Origin: Burkholderiales bacterium | GTDB lineage: Bacteria; Pseudomonadota; Gammaproteobacteria; Burkholderiales; Burkholderiaceae_C | Direction: 5' to 3' | DNA: 64,000 nt | NCBI GenBank assembly: GCA_016191995.1 | Contig: JACPVA010000034.1 | Span: 1 to 64,000, forward strand | Program-made: the position numbers and the translations under genes | Notes under the pieces: generated by a model | The model's input: the letters and a program-made list of their open reading frames with translations, nothing else | The model's database searches: none | What the model was told of the DNA's origin: nothing | Shown: positions 8,042-18,722 of the stretch, piece by piece | How positions within the stretch are numbered: position 1 is the stretch's first letter | Layout of the letters: each line of letters begins with the position of its first letter

Positions 8042-8995
8042 ATGAACGACCCCACCGCCAACGCCGCCAACACCGCCCGCGCCGCGCCCGGCGCGGTCGC
8101 GCGGATGCTCGACAGCGACGTCTGGCACAGCTTCAAGGGCTCGCCGGTGGCGATGCTCGCTGCGCTCGCGGCGGCGCTGTGTCTCTTCGTCGCCTTGTTC
8201 GCGCCCTGGGTCGCACCCTTCGACCCCTACGACCTGGCGGCCATCGACCTGATGGACGCGCGGCTGCCGCCGGCGTGGATGGAAGGCGGCGACGCCCGCT
8301 ACTGGCTCGGCACCGACGACCAGGGGCGCGACATCCTGTCGACGATCATCTACGGCGCGCGCATCTCGCTGGCGGTCGGGCTGGCGGCGGTGGCGCTGTC
8401 GGTGGTGCTGGGGGTCGTGCTCGGGCTGGTGTCCGGGTTCGTCGGCGGACGGCTGGACGCCTTCATCATGCGCGTGTGCGACGTCATGCTGTCGTTCCCG
8501 GCGCTGCTGGTGGCGCTGCTGATCGACGGCATCGGGCGCGCGATGTTCCCCGGCGCGCACGATACGCTGGCGTTTGCGGTGCTGGTGTTCGCGATCGCGC
8601 TGACGGGCTGGGTCAAGTTCGCGCGCACCGTGCGCGGCTCGACGATGGTCGAGCGGCAGAAGGAGTACGTGCAGGCGGCGCGCGTGATCGGCGTGTCGGG
8701 CCCGCGCATCATGCTGCGCCATGTGCTGCCCAACGTGATGGGGCCGGTGCTGGTGCTGACGACGATCGACATCGGGCAGGCGATCCTGATCGAGGCGACG
8801 CTGTCGTTTCTCGGCGTCGGCGTGCCACCGACGACGCCGTCGCTCGGCACGCTGATCCGCATCGGCGGCGACTTCCTGTTCTCCGGCGAGTGGTGGATCA
8901 CGGTCTTCCCGGGCGCGATGCTGGTGCTGATCGCGCTGTCGGTGAACCTGCTGGGCGACTGGCTGCGCGATGCGCTGAATCCCAGGCTGCGATGA
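8042..8995 (+). CDS. ABC transporter permease, dipeptide/oligopeptide family (DppC-like)
   Basis: The second permease of the cassette, 317 residues. An N-terminal cytoplasmic stretch leads into the helix [20 protein letters not shown]. The family signature [20 protein letters not shown] (about 88-107) follows, and then five more helices with the ATPase-docking loop [20 protein letters not shown]. It forms a heterodimeric channel with the DppB-like protein. Its stop codon overlaps the start of the next ATPase gene (ATGA), implying translational coupling. Confidence 0.9.
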   Translation: MNDPTANAANTARAAPGAVARMLDSDVWHSFKGSPVAMLAALAAALCLFVALFAPWVAPFDPYDLAAIDLMDARLPPAWMEGGDARYWLGTDDQGRDILSTIIYGARISLAVGLAAVALSVVLGVVLGLVSGFVGGRLDAFIMRVCDVMLSFPALLVALLIDGIGRAMFPGAHDTLAFAVLVFAIALTGWVKFARTVRGSTMVERQKEYVQAARVIGVSGPRIMLRHVLPNVMGPVLVLTTIDIGQAILIEATLSFLGVGVPPTTPSLGTLIRIGGDFLFSGEWWITVFPGAMLVLIALSVNLLGDWLRDALNPRLR

Positions 8996-9980
8996 CCCAG
9001 CCCCTGCTCGAAGTGCGCCACCTGCGGGTGGAGTTCCCGACCCGCCGCGGCACGCTGCTGGCGCTGGACGATATCTCGTTCGACATCGCGCCGGGCGAGA
9101 TCCTGGGTGTCGTCGGCGAGTCCGGCGCCGGAAAGTCGCTGACCGGCGCGGCGATCATCGGGCTGCTGGAACCGCCCGGGCGAATCGCCGGCGGCGAGAT
9201 CGTGTTCGACGGCCGGCGCATCGACAACCTGCCCGCCGACGCGATGCGCAAGCTGCGCGGGCGTCATATCGGCGCCATCTTCCAGGACCCGCTGACCTCG
9301 CTCAACCCGCTGTACACGATCGGCCGCCAGCTCGTCGAGACGATCCGCCAGCACCTGCCGATGAGCGAGTCCGACGCCCGCCAGCGCGCGATCGGGCTGC
9401 TGCAGGAGACCGGCATCCCGGCCGCCGAGCAGCGCATCGGCCATTACCCGCACCAGTTCAGCGGCGGCATGCGCCAGCGAGTCGTCATCGCGCTGGCTCT
9501 CGCGGCCGGGCCGCGGCTGATTGTCGCCGACGAGCCGACGACGGCGCTGGATGTGTCGATCCAGGCCCAGATCATCTCGCTGCTCAAGCGGCTGTGCCGG
9601 GATCACGGCGCGGCGGTGATGCTGGTGACGCACGATATGGGCGTGATCGCCGAGACCTGCGACCGCGTCGCCGTGCTGTACGCCGGCCGGGTGGCCGAGA
9701 TCGGCCCGGTGGCCGAGGTCATCCACAGGCCGGCGCACCCCTACACGGTCGGGCTGATGGGGTCGATCCCGGCGATGGACGAGGACCGCGAGCGGCTGCT
9801 GCAGATCGACGGCGCGATGCCGCGACTGAACGCGATCCCGAGCGGCTGCGCGTTCAACCCGCGCTGCCCGCAGGCCTTCGACCGCTGCCGGCGCGAGCGG
9901 CCGGACCTGATGCCGGCCGGCGCGACGCGCGCCGCGTGCTGGCTCGTCGACCGCGCCGCGGGTGCTGCCGGGCAGGCCGC

Positions 9981-9984
<4 letters not shown>
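8992..9984 (+). CDS. ABC transporter ATP-binding protein, DppD/OppD type
   Basis: A 330-residue ATPase that powers the peptide-family transporter. Walker A is GESGAGKS (about 42-49), the signature FSGGMRQR lies near 160, Walker B is [12 protein letters not shown], and the switch histidine is in LVTHDMG. The C-terminal oligopeptide/dipeptide extension with [14 protein letters not shown] provides the cysteine cluster that in relatives binds an iron-sulfur cluster. The ATG at 8992 overlaps the permease stop by four bases. The stop overlaps the next ATPase start in the same way. Confidence 0.92.
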
Positions 9985-11054
<1,070 letters not shown>

Positions 11055-11082
11055 GCCCTTGAGGTTTGCGACGCTCTCGCGA

Positions 11083-11289
11083 GCCGAGGACGGCGGGTGC
11101 CCTCTCCCTCCATGCCCGGGGACAGTGCCCCGGGCGCTCGCCAGGCACAAACAGTCCGCAGGACTGTTTGTGTCCGGGCTCGCTCCCCCGCCACCGGCCT
11201 TCGGCCGCTGGCTCCTCCTTTACTTCCGGGAGAGGGCACCCGCCGTCCTCGGCTGGCACCCGCAGAGGTTTTCGGCGGTCTCGAATACC
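11083..11289 (-). repeat. Palindromic dispersed repeat, copy B (full length)
   Basis: The same element as copy A, inverted. Terminal arms 11083-11108 and 11228-11253 are perfect 26 bp reverse complements starting GCCGAGGACGGCGGGTGCCC. Internal stems match copy A: GCCCGGGG/CCCCGGGC and ACAAACAGTCC/GGACTGTTTGT, plus a GGCCTTCGGCC-type hairpin. The flank CGGTCTCGAATACC corresponds to the GGTATTCGA end of copy A. It occupies the convergent gap between dppF and lysA, where it could end transcription in both directions. Confidence 0.92.
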
Positions 11290-11408
11290 TGTGCGGTGCT
11301 CGCGAAGCCGGGACCCGGCCGGCCCGGTCCCGGCTTCGTTGCTCGGATCGTCGCAAGAGTGGGCGACAGGCAGCACCCGCTGCACGAGAGGTGCGGAGAC
11401 CCGCTTGC

Positions 11409-12686
11409 TCAGCCCGAGATCAGCCGCTCGCCCGCAAACAGCGACTCGATCACCTCGCGCTCACGCACCAGCACCGCTTCGCCGCGGACGATCATGACCT
11501 CGGCCGCGCGTGGCCGCGAGTTGTAGTTGCTCGCCATCGTCATGCCGTAGGCGCCGGCGGACAGCACGGCCAGGATGTCGCCCGGCTCGACCGTCAGCGC
11601 CCGGTCGCGCCCCAGCCAATCGCCGGACTCGCAGACCGGCCCGACGACGTCCCACACGCGCGCCGGCCCGGCGCGCTCGACGCAGGGCTCGATCGCCATC
11701 CAGGCCTCGTACATCGCCGGGCGGACGAGGTCGTTCATCGCCGCGTCGACGATGCAGAAGTTCCTCGCCGCGCCGGGCTTGAGGTACTGCACCTCGGTCA
11801 GCAGCACGCCGGCGTTGCCGACCAGCGAACGCCCGGGCTCCAGCAGGATCTCGCGCGTGCCGAATCCGCGCGCATCCAGCCGCGCCAGCATGCGCGCGAC
11901 CAGCGCATCGGCCGCCGGCGGCGACTCGTCGGCGTAGCGGATGCCCAGCCCGCCGCCGAGGTCGATGTGCGCCAGCACGATGCCCTCGGACTCGACCGCC
12001 GCGACGAGGTCGAGCATCCGGTCCAGCGCGTCGACGAAGGGCTCGGCCTGCGTGATCTGCGATCCGATGTGGCAGTCGATGCCGGTCACGCGCAGCCCGG
12101 GCAGCGACGCCGCCAGCCGGTAGGCGGCCAGTGCCTCGTCGTGCGCGATGCCGAACTTGTTGTCGCGCAGCCCGGTCGAGATGTAGGGGTGCGTGCCGGC
12201 GTCGACGTCGGGGTTGACGCGCAGGCTGACCGGCGCGGTCGCACCCAGCTCGACTGCGACCGCCGACAGCCGCTGCAGCTCGGCCAGGCTCTCGACGTTG
12301 AAGCCTCGCACGCCGGCGTCCAGCGCCTGCCGCATCTCGGCGCGCGTCTTGCCGACACCGGAGAAGACGATGCGCGATGCCGGCATGCCGGCGGCGAGCG
12401 CGCGCGCCAGTTCGCCACCGGAGACGATGTCGGCGCCGCAGCCGGCGCGGGCGAAGGTCTGCAGCACCGCGAGGTTGGCGTTCGCCTTCATCGCGTAGCA
12501 CAGCAGGTGGCGTCGGCCCGCGAGCGCGCGCTGGTAGGCGGCGAGCGCATCGAGCATCGCCGCCTGCGAATAGACGTACAGCGGCGTGCCGAATCTGCGC
12601 GCCAGCTCGGCCAGCGGCACACCGCCCAGCCGCAGCGCGCCGTCCGCGCGCGCCAGATGCGGGGCGCCGGGCAGCATCGCCGGCAT
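11409..12686 (-). CDS. lysA: Diaminopimelate decarboxylase (LysA)
   Basis: It decarboxylates meso-diaminopimelate to lysine, the last step of lysine synthesis, with PLP. The 425-residue protein shows the PLP lysine in CYAMKANANLAV (Lys67), the SGGELARAL segment, GGGLGIRY for phosphate binding, the GPVCESGDWLGRDR block whose cysteine enters the neighbouring subunit's active site, and the C-terminal AYGMTMASNYNSRPR. Its ATG overlaps the lptM stop by one base (TGATG), so the two are translationally coupled. Confidence 0.95.
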   Translation of the reverse strand: MPAMLPGAPHLARADGALRLGGVPLAELARRFGTPLYVYSQAAMLDALAAYQRALAGRRHLLCYAMKANANLAVLQTFARAGCGADIVSGGELARALAAGMPASRIVFSGVGKTRAEMRQALDAGVRGFNVESLAELQRLSAVAVELGATAPVSLRVNPDVDAGTHPYISTGLRDNKFGIAHDEALAAYRLAASLPGLRVTGIDCHIGSQITQAEPFVDALDRMLDLVAAVESEGIVLAHIDLGGGLGIRYADESPPAADALVARMLARLDARGFGTREILLEPGRSLVGNAGVLLTEVQYLKPGAARNFCIVDAAMNDLVRPAMYEAWMAIEPCVERAGPARVWDVVGPVCESGDWLGRDRALTVEPGDILAVLSAGAYGMTMASNYNSRPRAAEVMIVRGEAVLVREREVIESLFAGERLISG

Positions 12687-12952
12687 CAGCGCGCCGGCGC
12701 GGTGTGCGCGCCGGCTGCCGCCTTGCGGTCGCGCGTGGCCCCGTCGTCCGCGGACGGCTTGGCCGCATTGGCTGCGGCCGGCGCGGGAGCGGCCGTCGCC
12801 GGTGGCGGCAGCACGAGCGGGCCCTTCTGCCCGCAGGCCGCGCCGAGCAGCGCGGCCAGCGCGAGCGCGGCCTTCGGCGCGAAAAGTCGCCGCGCGACCG
12901 GCAAAGCCTGCGAGGCCGGGAGGGCGGGGGCCAAGCAGGAGGTATTTCGCAT
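12686..12952 (-). CDS. lptM: LptM-like small lipoprotein (LPS translocon maturation chaperone)
   Basis: An 88-residue outer-membrane lipoprotein. An N-terminal hydrophobic stretch ends in the lipobox LGAAC, followed at once by GQKGPL, the hallmark Cys-Gly-x-x-Gly-Pro-Leu of the LptM (formerly YifL) family. In E. coli LptM helps LptD form its native disulfides. The remainder is Ala/Pro-rich and disordered, longer than in E. coli. Upstream of the ATG at 12952 the minus strand offers only a weak ribosome site. It sits directly before lysA, its standard neighbour; cyaY, often next to it, is not present here. Confidence 0.85.
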   Translation of the reverse strand: MRNTSCLAPALPASQALPVARRLFAPKAALALAALLGAACGQKGPLVLPPPATAAPAPAAANAAKPSADDGATRDRKAAAGAHTAPAR

Positions 12953-13074
12953 CGCGCGAATTCTACCGAGCGGGCCCGCGACGACGGCCGCTGCGGGCGC
13001 CACCCCGCCATCGCGACCGGCGGCGGCGTGCACACCGGTGCTGCGGCCCCGCACGGGGCGCGGCAGTGACTTCC

Positions 13075-15426
13075 TCAGCGCCGGAAGAGGTCGAGGATGC
13101 TGCCGCGCTCCTCGGGCGTCGTCGGCTCGGGTGTCGTCGGCTCGGGCCGGTGACTTTCCATGCCGACGCTGCGCACGCCGGCGCCGCCGGCGAACTCCTC
13201 GAATACCCAGCCGTGCGGCTCGCGCACGACTCCAGCCGCAGGCTCGAGCGGCGCCACCGGGACGCCAGTGAGTGCCTCGCGCATGAAGTCGATCCACACC
13301 GGCAGCGCCAGCCGCCCGCCGGTCTCGCGCGCGCCGAGCTTGCGCGGCGTGCTGTGGCCGACCCAGACGACGCCGACCAGCGTCGGCTGGTAGCCGGCGA
13401 ACCAGGCGTCGACCGACTCGTTGGTGGTCCCGGTCTTGCCGTACAGGTCGTCGCGGCGCAGCGCGCGCTGCGCCGCCGCCGCCGTGCCCGAGCGCGTGAT
13501 CTCCTGCAGCAGCGAGCTCATCACGAAGGCGTTGCGATCGCTGATCGCGCGCGTCGACTCCTCGAGCTTCGGCATTGCGGTTTCCACCAGCACATGGCCC
13601 TGCGGGTCGCTGATGCGGTCGATCAGCCGCGGCGCCAGCAGATGGCCGCCATTGGCGAATACGGCGTAGGCGCTGGCCATCTGCAGCGGGGTCACGCTGC
13701 CGGCGCCGAGCGCCATCGTCAGATACGGCGGGTGCTTGGCGCGCTCGAAGCCGAAGCGCGTGATCCAGCCCTGGGCGTAGTCGGGCCCGATCGACTGCAG
13801 CACGCGGATCGAGACCATATTCTTGGACTTGGCCAGCGCGCGCACCAGCGGCATCGGCCCCTCGAAGTCGCCGTCGTAGTTCTTCGGCTCCCAGGGCTTG
13901 TCACCGGTGAACTCGGCGTCGAAGTACAGCGGCGCGTCGTTGACGATCGTCCCCGGGCCGAAGCCCTTCTCCAGCGCCGCCGAATAGATGAAGGGCTTGA
14001 ACGCCGAGCCCGGCTGGCGCTGCGCCTGCGCCGCATTGTTGAACTTGTTGCGCTCGAAGTCGAAGCCGCCGACGAGCGCGCGCAGCGCGCCGCTGCGCGG
14101 GTCCAGCGCGACCAGCGCGCCCTCGACCTCCGGGCGCTGGGTCAGCGTCCACTGGCCCTTGTCGCCCTGCAGCGCGCGCACGACCGCGCCGCGGCGGATG
14201 CGGACCTGCGGTGCGGCGCTCGCCGACAGGCCCGAGCGCACCGGCTGAAGCCCGTCGCCGCTGATTCGGATGAGCTCGCCGGACTGCAGCATCGCGCGCA
14301 CCTCGCCCGGCGAGGCCTCGAGCACGACCGCGGCGCGCAGCTCCTGCTCGTCCGGGTGCTCGGCCAGCACCTCGACGATGCGCGCATCCAGCGCTGCCGG
14401 ATCCGACGGCAGGTCCACGACTGCCTCCGGGCCGCGGTAGAACTGGCGCTGCTCGTAGACCAGCAGCCCGCGGCGCAGCGCCGCATGCGCCGCGCGCTGC
14501 AGCCGGCTGTCGATGCTCAGGTGCACGTCCAGCCCGCGCGTGTAGGCCTCGTCGCCGTACTGGGCGTGCACCAGCAGCCGCGCCATCTCGGCGGCGTGCT
14601 CGGCGTGCAGCGCATCCGGCGGCGGGGCGCGGTAGTGCAGCGTCTCGGCCAGCGCTGCGGCATGCTGCTCGCGCGTCACGAATCCGGCCTCGAGCATGCG
14701 GTCGATGACGTAGCGCTGGCGCACCACCGCGCGCTTCGGGTTGGCGAAGGGGTTGTAGGCCGAAGGCGCCTTCGGCAGCCCGGCCAGCATCGCCGCCTCG
14801 GCGACGCTGAGCGCGTCCAGCGGCTTGCCGTAGTAGATCTCCGCCGCGGCCGCGAACCCGTGCGCGCGCTGGCCGAGGAAGATCTGGTTCATGTACAGCT
14901 CGAGGATCTGGTCCTTGCTCAGCAGGCTCTCCATCTTCAGCGCCAGCAGGACCTCGTAGATCTTGCGCGTGAAGGTCTTCTCGCTGGAGAGGTAGAAGTT
15001 GCGCGCGACCTGCATCGTGATCGTCGACGCGCCCTGGCTGCGCGCATCGCGCAGGTTCTCCAGCGCGGCGCGCGCCAAGCCCTTGAAGTCCACGCCGGGG
15101 TGGTCGTAGAAACGCTCGTCCTCGGCCGCCAGCACGGCGTGTTTCATGACTGCGGGGATGCGGTCGATCGGCGTGAAGTGGCGCCGCTCCTCGCCGAACT
15201 CGCCGATCTGCACGCCGTCGGCGGTGAAGACGCGCAGCGGCAGCTTGGGCCGGTAGTCGGTCAGGCTGTCGATGCTCGGCAGCTTGGGGTAGGCCACGGC
15301 CAGCGCGACCGCGACCAGCAGCAGCACGACCAGCGGCAGCGCCAGCACGATTCCGGCGACCCACGCCAGCGCGCGCGCCAGCCAGTGGCGGGCGCCGGGG
15401 GCGGCGGCTTCGGACTCGGCGGGCAT
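13075..15426 (-). CDS. mrcA: Penicillin-binding protein 1A (bifunctional glycosyltransferase/transpeptidase)
   Basis: This inner-membrane enzyme polymerises and cross-links peptidoglycan. An N-terminal membrane helix is followed by the GT51 domain with AAEDERFYDHPGVDF (catalytic Glu), GASTITMQVARNFYL and the RKIYEVLLAL motif. An OB-like insert follows, then the transpeptidase with active serine in GSAFKPF, the SKN motif in AKSKNMVS and KTGTT near the C terminus. The ATG at 15426 (783 residues) is preferred over one at 15474 because a perfect TATAAT lies between them. It is divergent from the pilus operon, the conserved arrangement in betaproteobacteria. Confidence 0.94.
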   Translation of the reverse strand: MPAESEAAAPGARHWLARALAWVAGIVLALPLVVLLLVAVALAVAYPKLPSIDSLTDYRPKLPLRVFTADGVQIGEFGEERRHFTPIDRIPAVMKHAVLAAEDERFYDHPGVDFKGLARAALENLRDARSQGASTITMQVARNFYLSSEKTFTRKIYEVLLALKMESLLSKDQILELYMNQIFLGQRAHGFAAAAEIYYGKPLDALSVAEAAMLAGLPKAPSAYNPFANPKRAVVRQRYVIDRMLEAGFVTREQHAAALAETLHYRAPPPDALHAEHAAEMARLLVHAQYGDEAYTRGLDVHLSIDSRLQRAAHAALRRGLLVYEQRQFYRGPEAVVDLPSDPAALDARIVEVLAEHPDEQELRAAVVLEASPGEVRAMLQSGELIRISGDGLQPVRSGLSASAAPQVRIRRGAVVRALQGDKGQWTLTQRPEVEGALVALDPRSGALRALVGGFDFERNKFNNAAQAQRQPGSAFKPFIYSAALEKGFGPGTIVNDAPLYFDAEFTGDKPWEPKNYDGDFEGPMPLVRALAKSKNMVSIRVLQSIGPDYAQGWITRFGFERAKHPPYLTMALGAGSVTPLQMASAYAVFANGGHLLAPRLIDRISDPQGHVLVETAMPKLEESTRAISDRNAFVMSSLLQEITRSGTAAAAQRALRRDDLYGKTGTTNESVDAWFAGYQPTLVGVVWVGHSTPRKLGARETGGRLALPVWIDFMREALTGVPVAPLEPAAGVVREPHGWVFEEFAGGAGVRSVGMESHRPEPTTPEPTTPEERGSILDLFRR

Positions 15427-15448
15427 CGGCGGCGCGTATCGGTCGTGA

Positions 15449-15454
15449 ATTATA
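15449..15454 (-). promoter_or_regulatory. Perfect -10 element (TATAAT) for mrcA
   Basis: On the minus strand TATAAT spans 15454-15449. Transcription would begin near 15442, giving a leader of about 16 bases to the ATG at 15426. No good -35 is seen 17 bp upstream, so strength or an activator is uncertain. Confidence 0.5.
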
Positions 15455-15610
15455 GAAACCGGCCGTGCCGCCACCGGCCGTGAGATGTGTCACGCGCCGC
15501 CGCACCGGGGCGCGGGACAACCCTCAGCGGTGATTTGCGGCTTGTTTCAGCCGCTGTTCCGGGCGTCGGCCCGCCGCAACGACGGGCAGACTGGCGCTGG
15601 CCGTTTTCCT

Positions 15611-15639
15611 TTGGTGCACAAAGGCTTTACTGCTAGCAT
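15611..15639 (+). promoter_or_regulatory. Candidate sigma-70 promoter of the pilMNOPQ operon
   Basis: TTGGTG (15611-15616) and TAGCAT (15634-15639) are separated by exactly 17 bp and lie about 70 bp upstream of the pilM GTG. The surrounding sequence is clearly more AT-rich than the genes. Confidence 0.45.
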
Positions 15640-15707
15640 TGAAGTGACTTCTTAAGTGCGCGCGAGTGCGCCGGAAGCCTGACCATAACCCCGGGGGGTC
15701 GAACACC

Positions 15708-16787
15708 GTGAGTTTTCTGGATGTCCTCCTGGGACGCAGACATCCGCCGGCGATCGGCCTGGACATCAGCTCCTCGAGCGTCAAGCTGGTCGAGCTCGGC
15801 CAGTCGGCCAGCGGCGAGTATGTCCTCGAGCGCATGGCCTCGGAGCCGTTCGAGAAGGGCTGGATCGCCGACGGCCAGATCGAGAAGCTCGACGAGGTCG
15901 CCGATGCGGTGCGTCGCGTCGTCGGCAAGAGCGGCACCAAGACCCGCAACGTCGTGATGGGGATGCCGCCGTCGGCGGTGATCACCAAGAAGATCGTCCT
16001 GCCCGCCGGCCTGCGCGAGGAGGAGATGGAGCTGCAGGTCGAGTCCGAGGCCAACCAGTACATCCCGTTCTCGCTCGACGAGGTCGCGCTGGACTTCTGC
16101 GTCGTCGGCCCGAGCGCGACCTCCGCCGGCGACGTCGATGTGCTGATCGCCGCCAGCCGCAAGGACCGTGTCCAGGACCGCCAGGGCCTGGCCGAGTCCG
16201 CCGGACTGAAGCCGATCGTGCTCGACGTCGAGTCGCACGCCTCGAGGCTGGCGATGGGCCGCATCATCGCCGGCCTGCCGAACGAGGGCCGCGATGCGCT
16301 GGTGGCGCTGTTCGAGATCGGTGCCGACACCACGAGCCTGAAGGTGCTGCGCGACGAGGAGCTGCTGTACGACCGCGACCAGGCCTTCGGCGGCGCGCAG
16401 CTGACGCAGCTGATCAGCCGCCAGTACGGTTTCTCGTTCGAGGAGGCCGAGGCCAAGAAGCTCAGCGGCGACCTGCCCGAGGACTACGAGAGCGGCATCC
16501 TGGTGCCGTTCGTCGACAGCCTGTCGCAGGAGATCGGGCGCGCGCTGCAGTACTTCTTCACCAGCACACCGCACCACAAGGTGCACTACGTGATGATGGC
16601 CGGCGGCACCGCGACGCTGCCCGGGCTGAAGGACCGCGTGACCGACCTGACCGGCTTCGCGGCGATGGTCGTCAACCCGTTCGAGGGCATGCAGCTCGGC
16701 CCCGCGGTGCGCGAGAGCCGGGTGCGGCGCGAGGCGCCGTCGTACCTGACCGCCTGCGGGCTGGCGATGCGGAGGTTCGCGCAGTGA
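15708..16787 (+). CDS. pilM: Type IV pilus inner-membrane platform protein PilM
   Basis: PilM is a cytoplasmic actin/FtsA-like ATPase that binds the N-terminal tail of PilN and links the pilus alignment complex to the motor. The 359-residue protein shows the ATPase-fold segments AIGLDISSSSVKLVEL at the N terminus, FEIGADTTSLKV in the middle and MMAGGTATLPGL near the end. The GTG at 15708 follows a strong GGGGGGT site; a GTG at 15666 would add 14 residues and has no such site. Its TGA overlaps the pilN start (GTGA). Confidence 0.93.
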   Translation: MSFLDVLLGRRHPPAIGLDISSSSVKLVELGQSASGEYVLERMASEPFEKGWIADGQIEKLDEVADAVRRVVGKSGTKTRNVVMGMPPSAVITKKIVLPAGLREEEMELQVESEANQYIPFSLDEVALDFCVVGPSATSAGDVDVLIAASRKDRVQDRQGLAESAGLKPIVLDVESHASRLAMGRIIAGLPNEGRDALVALFEIGADTTSLKVLRDEELLYDRDQAFGGAQLTQLISRQYGFSFEEAEAKKLSGDLPEDYESGILVPFVDSLSQEIGRALQYFFTSTPHHKVHYVMMAGGTATLPGLKDRVTDLTGFAAMVVNPFEGMQLGPAVRESRVRREAPSYLTACGLAMRRFAQ

Positions 16788-17413
16788 TCCTGATCAACCT
16801 CCTGCCGCACCGCGAGGCGCGGCGCGCGCGGCGCAAGCAGGCCTTCTTCGCCACGCTGGGCGCCGCCGCGGTCGCCGGCGCGGTCGCCGCCGGCGCCTGG
16901 TGGACGGCGGTCGAGCAGGCGCGGGCGGCGCAGGACTCGCGCAACGACTTCCTCGGTGCCGAGATCAAGCGCCTGGAGGCGCAGATCAAGGATATCGCCT
17001 CGCTGCGCGAGGAGATCGACGCGCTGAAGGCGCGCCAGGCTGCGGTCGAGGACCTGCAGAACGACCGCAACATCCCCGTCTACCTGCTCGACGAGCTGGT
17101 GCGCCATGCGCCCGAGGGCGTCTACCTGACCGCGATCCGCCAGACCGGCAGCACGGTGGCCGTCACCGGTGTCGCGCAGACCAACGAGCGCGTCTCCGAG
17201 ATGCTGCGCAACGCCAGTTACAACGCCACCTGGCTCGAGCGCCCCGAACTGGTCGAGATCAAGGCCGCCAACGTCACCACCACCGGGCGCGAGGCGCGGC
17301 GCCTGTACGAGTTCTCGATGCGGCTGTCGATCAAGCGGCCGCAGCCCGCGGGCGAGACCGGCGATGCACCGGCCGGTGCGCCGGCGCGCGCCACCGGCAC
17401 ACGTGCCTCCTGA
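16784..17413 (+). CDS. pilN: Type IV pilus assembly protein PilN
   Basis: A 209-residue bitopic inner-membrane protein. The conserved N-terminal motif ILINLLPHRE binds PilM in the cytoplasm. A membrane helix follows (about 20-42), then a coiled coil (about 45-85) and a periplasmic ferredoxin-like domain that pairs with PilO. The start is a GTG overlapping the pilM stop by four bases. The C terminus is Pro/Ala-rich. Confidence 0.92.
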   Translation: MILINLLPHREARRARRKQAFFATLGAAAVAGAVAAGAWWTAVEQARAAQDSRNDFLGAEIKRLEAQIKDIASLREEIDALKARQAAVEDLQNDRNIPVYLLDELVRHAPEGVYLTAIRQTGSTVAVTGVAQTNERVSEMLRNASYNATWLERPELVEIKAANVTTTGREARRLYEFSMRLSIKRPQPAGETGDAPAGAPARATGTRAS

Positions 17414-17421
17414 GCCTCACG

Positions 17422-18147
17422 ATGGCCACGACCAATCCCCCCAAGACCAGCCCGGAGCTCTCGGCGCGGCTGGAGCGCGCGGCGGCGCAGTTCCGCGGCC
17501 TGGACATGCGCGAGCCGGGCCAATGGCCGATCCTGCCGAAGGCCGCGGCCTGGCTGGGCGCGGCGCTGGCAGTGCTGGCCGCCGGCTGGTGGTTCCTCGT
17601 CGCCCCGGCGACCGAGGAGCTGGACGCCGCGCGGGCGCGCGAGGAGTCGCTCAAGTCGGACTACCGCGCCAAGGTCGCGCAGGCGGTCAACCTCGCCGAG
17701 CTGCGCAAGCAGAAGCTGCAGGTCGAGGAGTACGTCACGCAGCTCGAGAAGCAGCTTCCCGGCAAGGCCGAGATGGACGCCCTGCTGTCCGACATCAACC
17801 AGGCCGGGATCGGCCGCGGGCTGTTGTTCGAGCTGTTTCGTCCCGGGCAGGTCGAGCTCAAGGACTACTACGCGGTGCTGCCGATCACGCTGCGCGTGTC
17901 GGGCCGCTACCACGACTTCGGCTCGTTCGCCGCCGACATCTCCAACCTCTCGCGCATCGTGACGCTGCAGAACCTGTCGATCTCCACGCCGACCGGGCGC
18001 GACGCCCTGCCGGGCGGCGCGCTCGTGATGGAAGCCACCGCGCGCACCTACCGCTACCTCGACACGAGCGAGGTCGAGGCGCAGAAGAAGAGCAAGGCCG
18101 ATGCCGCCGCGAAGGCCGCGAAGGCCGGCGCCGGAGGGCGCACGTGA
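17422..18147 (+). CDS. pilO: Type IV pilus assembly protein PilO
   Basis: A 241-residue inner-membrane partner of PilN. An N-terminal cytoplasmic part leads into one membrane helix (AAWLGAALAVLAAGWWFLV), a coiled coil of Lys/Glu-rich heptads (about 75-115) and a periplasmic ferredoxin-like domain with RVSGRYHDFGSFAADISNL. The C terminus is Lys/Ala-rich. It starts 8 bp after pilN, and its stop overlaps the pilP GTG by four bases. Confidence 0.92.
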   Translation: MATTNPPKTSPELSARLERAAAQFRGLDMREPGQWPILPKAAAWLGAALAVLAAGWWFLVAPATEELDAARAREESLKSDYRAKVAQAVNLAELRKQKLQVEEYVTQLEKQLPGKAEMDALLSDINQAGIGRGLLFELFRPGQVELKDYYAVLPITLRVSGRYHDFGSFAADISNLSRIVTLQNLSISTPTGRDALPGGALVMEATARTYRYLDTSEVEAQKKSKADAAAKAAKAGAGGRT

Positions 18148-18722
18148 GCGCCGCCGTGCGATCGCGCACCTGCGCCCGCGGCCGGCACGGCCGGGGCGCG
18201 GCCGCGCTGGCCCTCACCGCCGCGCTGGCCTGGCTGGCGGGCTGCAGCGCCGGCCACGACGAGCTGCAGTCGTGGATGGAGCAGCAGCGGCGCGAGGTGC
18301 GCCCCAACGTCAAGCCGCTGGAGGCGCCGAAGCCCTTCACCCCGGCCCCGTATGCCGGGATCGACGCGACCGACCCGTTCAGCCCGCAGAAGATGTCGGT
18401 CGCGCTGCGCGTCGAGGCGCGCGCCGCCAGCTCGCTGCTGGCCAGCGAGCTCAACCGCCGGCGCGAGCCGCTCGAGGCCTTCCCGCTGGACAACATGCGC
18501 ATGGTCGGCAGCGTCCAGCGCGAGGGCCAGCCGACCGCGCTGCTGCGCGTCGGCGAGCTGCTCTACCAGGTCAAGGTGGGCGACTACCTGGGCCAGAACT
18601 ACGGACGCGTCCTGCGCATCGACGAGACCGAGATCGCCCTGCGCGAGGTCGTGCAGGACGCCGCCGGCGAATGGATCGAGCGTCCCGCCAGCCTGCAGCT
18701 GCAGGAGGGGGCGGCGCGATGA
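18144..18722 (+). CDS. pilP: Type IV pilus lipoprotein PilP
   Basis: PilP connects the PilNO complex to the secretin PilQ. The 192-residue precursor has a signal peptide ending in lipobox LAGC (near residue 33) followed by SAGHDELQSWMEQQR, a conserved PilP segment. The C-terminal beta domain contains MRMVGSVQREGQ and LYQVKVGDYLGQNYGRV, typical of PilP. The GTG start overlaps the pilO stop; the stop overlaps the pilQ ATG. Confidence 0.92.
   Translation: MSAAVRSRTCARGRHGRGAAALALTAALAWLAGCSAGHDELQSWMEQQRREVRPNVKPLEAPKPFTPAPYAGIDATDPFSPQKMSVALRVEARAASSLLASELNRRREPLEAFPLDNMRMVGSVQREGQPTALLRVGELLYQVKVGDYLGQNYGRVLRIDETEIALREVVQDAAGEWIERPASLQLQEGAAR

Noticed and set aside
12586-15483. A 965-residue plus-strand frame opposite mrcA
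   Set aside because: The opposite strand encodes a full PBP1A with all catalytic motifs; this frame has none.
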